This document shows, piece by piece, positions 62,936 through 64,000 of a DNA stretch of 64,000 nt. Under the pieces are notes generated by a model, which searched no databases, was not told where the DNA came from, and saw only the letters and a program-made list of their open reading frames with translations. Origin of the DNA: Pempheris klunzingeri (taxonomy: Eukaryota; Chordata; Actinopteri; Acropomatiformes; Pempheridae); the NCBI RefSeq assembly GCF_042242105.1, contig NC_092027.1, positions 9,389,221 to 9,453,220 of the forward strand, read 5' to 3'. Position 1 is the first letter of the stretch. Each line of letters begins with the position of its first letter. The position numbers and the translations under genes are program-made.

Positions 62936-63120
62936 TCCAGCACTGACATTATGTAGTCCACATTGTAACAGAGCTCCTTTCTCTGGTAAACGTGCCCAGG
63001 TTTTCCAGGTGGGGCAGCTCTCCGTTTTAAACAGTCTCTGGACCATATGGATGAACGTGACGAAGCATCTGCCGCTGACCCACAATCCTTTGCGCCGTGA
63101 ACACAACAGCCCGTACAGCC
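62936..63120 (-). CDS. possible 5' coding exon of an unidentified gene at the right edge
   Basis: An open minus-strand frame with ATG at about 63,046 reads MVQRLFKTESCPTWKTWARL, then PEKGALLQCGLHNVSAGG, ending at a donor-like GGAGGAG|gtacac (62,935). A ggattgtggg motif and GC-richer sequence upstream look like a housekeeping promoter. The frame stays open upstream but without an ATG. I recognise no family, and no downstream exon is found to the left, so it may be spurious or a relic. Confidence 0.25.
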
Positions 63121-63179
63121 TCAGTCTGGATGTGGTTTTTAGTTTGTGAGCACAATAAAATACTAACCGCTTCAACTAC

Positions 63180-63490
63180 GACTCTGTCAGGTGAGAGTAG
63201 TCACGTGTGGACATCAGCTGTACGGGAATAAATACTAAGTGAGTTCCTTATAACTTAACAGGAAGCGAAATTTATTGGGCAAGCTAAATATGTGGCTAGC
63301 TCTCATTGAGCGTTGCCCAGCTAGAGCTACTTTCGGAGATGTTTAGGTTTGTTAGCTTGAAAGCTAACTGCACTCAGCCGGACCTGTCACCCATCTGCTC
63401 TGCCTTCACAGCTAGCAGGGGATCCGTTGTTTGCAGCTTCCTGTTGCTGCTGTGTGAAAAGGCAAATCTTAACGATGTAGTTTCAGGTTA
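63180..63490 (+). other. possible promoter and short ORF at the right edge
   Basis: Just right of the minus-strand candidate exon is a 61-codon frame (63,306-63,491). Its internal start ATGTTTAGGTTTGTTAGCTT at 63,339 follows a GC-richer leader. It could begin a plus-strand gene continuing past the window, making a divergent promoter, but no donor or family is clear. Confidence 0.2.
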
Positions 63491-63690
63491 ACAGTGAAAG
63501 TTCAGATTTTTAGTCATAAAGTGTGACTTCAAAAGGAAAAAAAACATGATCCAGCCTTGGCTTGAAGTTAAACTTAATGTCCACATTTTCAACTTGTTCT
63601 TAGTGTTTATTCATTATTTACTGTGATTTGCAAGAAAATCACCTCTAGTGCATTTTCCAGTTTAATTCATGGCCTGTCACACTTGTAAAA

Positions 63691-63716
63691 GTGTGTGTGT
63701 GTGTGTGTGTGTGTGT
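63691..63716. repeat. (GT)n microsatellite
   Basis: Thirteen GT units, intergenic. Confidence 0.97.
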
Positions 63717-64000
63717 ATGAATAAGAATCAACAATAGCTCCCTGCTGTAAATATTCATGTATTTTCCGGATGGTACAAAAACCTTTCTAGTAAACAGATC
63801 AGAGCTTATCTCAGTGAAGAAGTTAGTAAGTGCTGCTGAGGTCTGATTTGAGATTTGTAAAACCCTTTGATAGGCACTATATGGCTTGATTGACTTACAT
63901 TGATGTGTTAGGCCAACGGAGGCATGCATCAAAGTAATTGTACTGCTTTTAGTCAGCTGCACCACATTTGGTTTATTTTTGGTTTCAGTTTTAAGTGATG

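Overview
This is a teleost fish genomic window. The evidence is intron-rich vertebrate genes with canonical splice sites, many short DNA-transposon relics of types common in ray-finned fish, fish-style Tc1 and hAT transposons, CA/CT/TA microsatellites, and an egg-envelope (zona pellucida) gene of fish type. All gene names come from protein resemblance read by eye; no database search was run.

Layout: (1) About 2.3-43.04 kb, minus strand: the 5' half of akap9 (A-kinase anchor protein 9, AKAP450/Yotiao). Twenty coding exons join in frame to about 1,987 codons, from the start codon at 42,864 to the donor at 2,316. The C-terminal half lies left of the window. One 2,889-bp exon (21,162-24,050) carries nearly half of this coding sequence. 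Introns 1 and 2 are 8.8 and 6.1 kb; intron 2 holds a hAT element nested in a Tc1-like element. (2) 43.0-47.7 kb: intergenic, with repeat relics including a 232-bp piggyBac-type MITE. (3) 47.7-49.6 kb, plus strand: mterf1 (mitochondrial transcription termination factor 1), one intronless coding exon behind a non-coding first exon. The head-to-head akap9/mterf1 order matches the human arrangement as I recall it. (4) 50.4-56.0 kb, plus strand: dus3l (tRNA-dihydrouridine synthase 3-like), 15 coding exons, 638 codons. (5) 56.8-60.75 kb, plus strand: a ZP1/ZP4-type egg-envelope glycoprotein gene with acidic repeats, an N-terminal ZP-N-like region, Arg-Ser repeats, a trefoil domain and a ZP module. 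(6) 60.8-64.0 kb: no firm gene. It holds a non-LTR retrotransposon reverse-transcriptase scrap and a possible promoter/first exon at the right edge.

The genes are housekeeping or tissue-specific eukaryotic genes and do not form a shared pathway. I found no undescribed multi-gene system. The most interesting points are in gene structure: tandem acceptors that would add or remove four residues in the AKAP9 PKA-anchoring helix; a possible internal akap9 promoter with an in-phase first exon; an inferred GC-AG intron; a nested hAT-in-Tc1 insertion with intact 8-bp target duplication; a dus3l acceptor whose pyrimidine tract is a 66-nt CT microsatellite; and a ZP exon whose 36-bp repeats each carry an acceptor-like junction.
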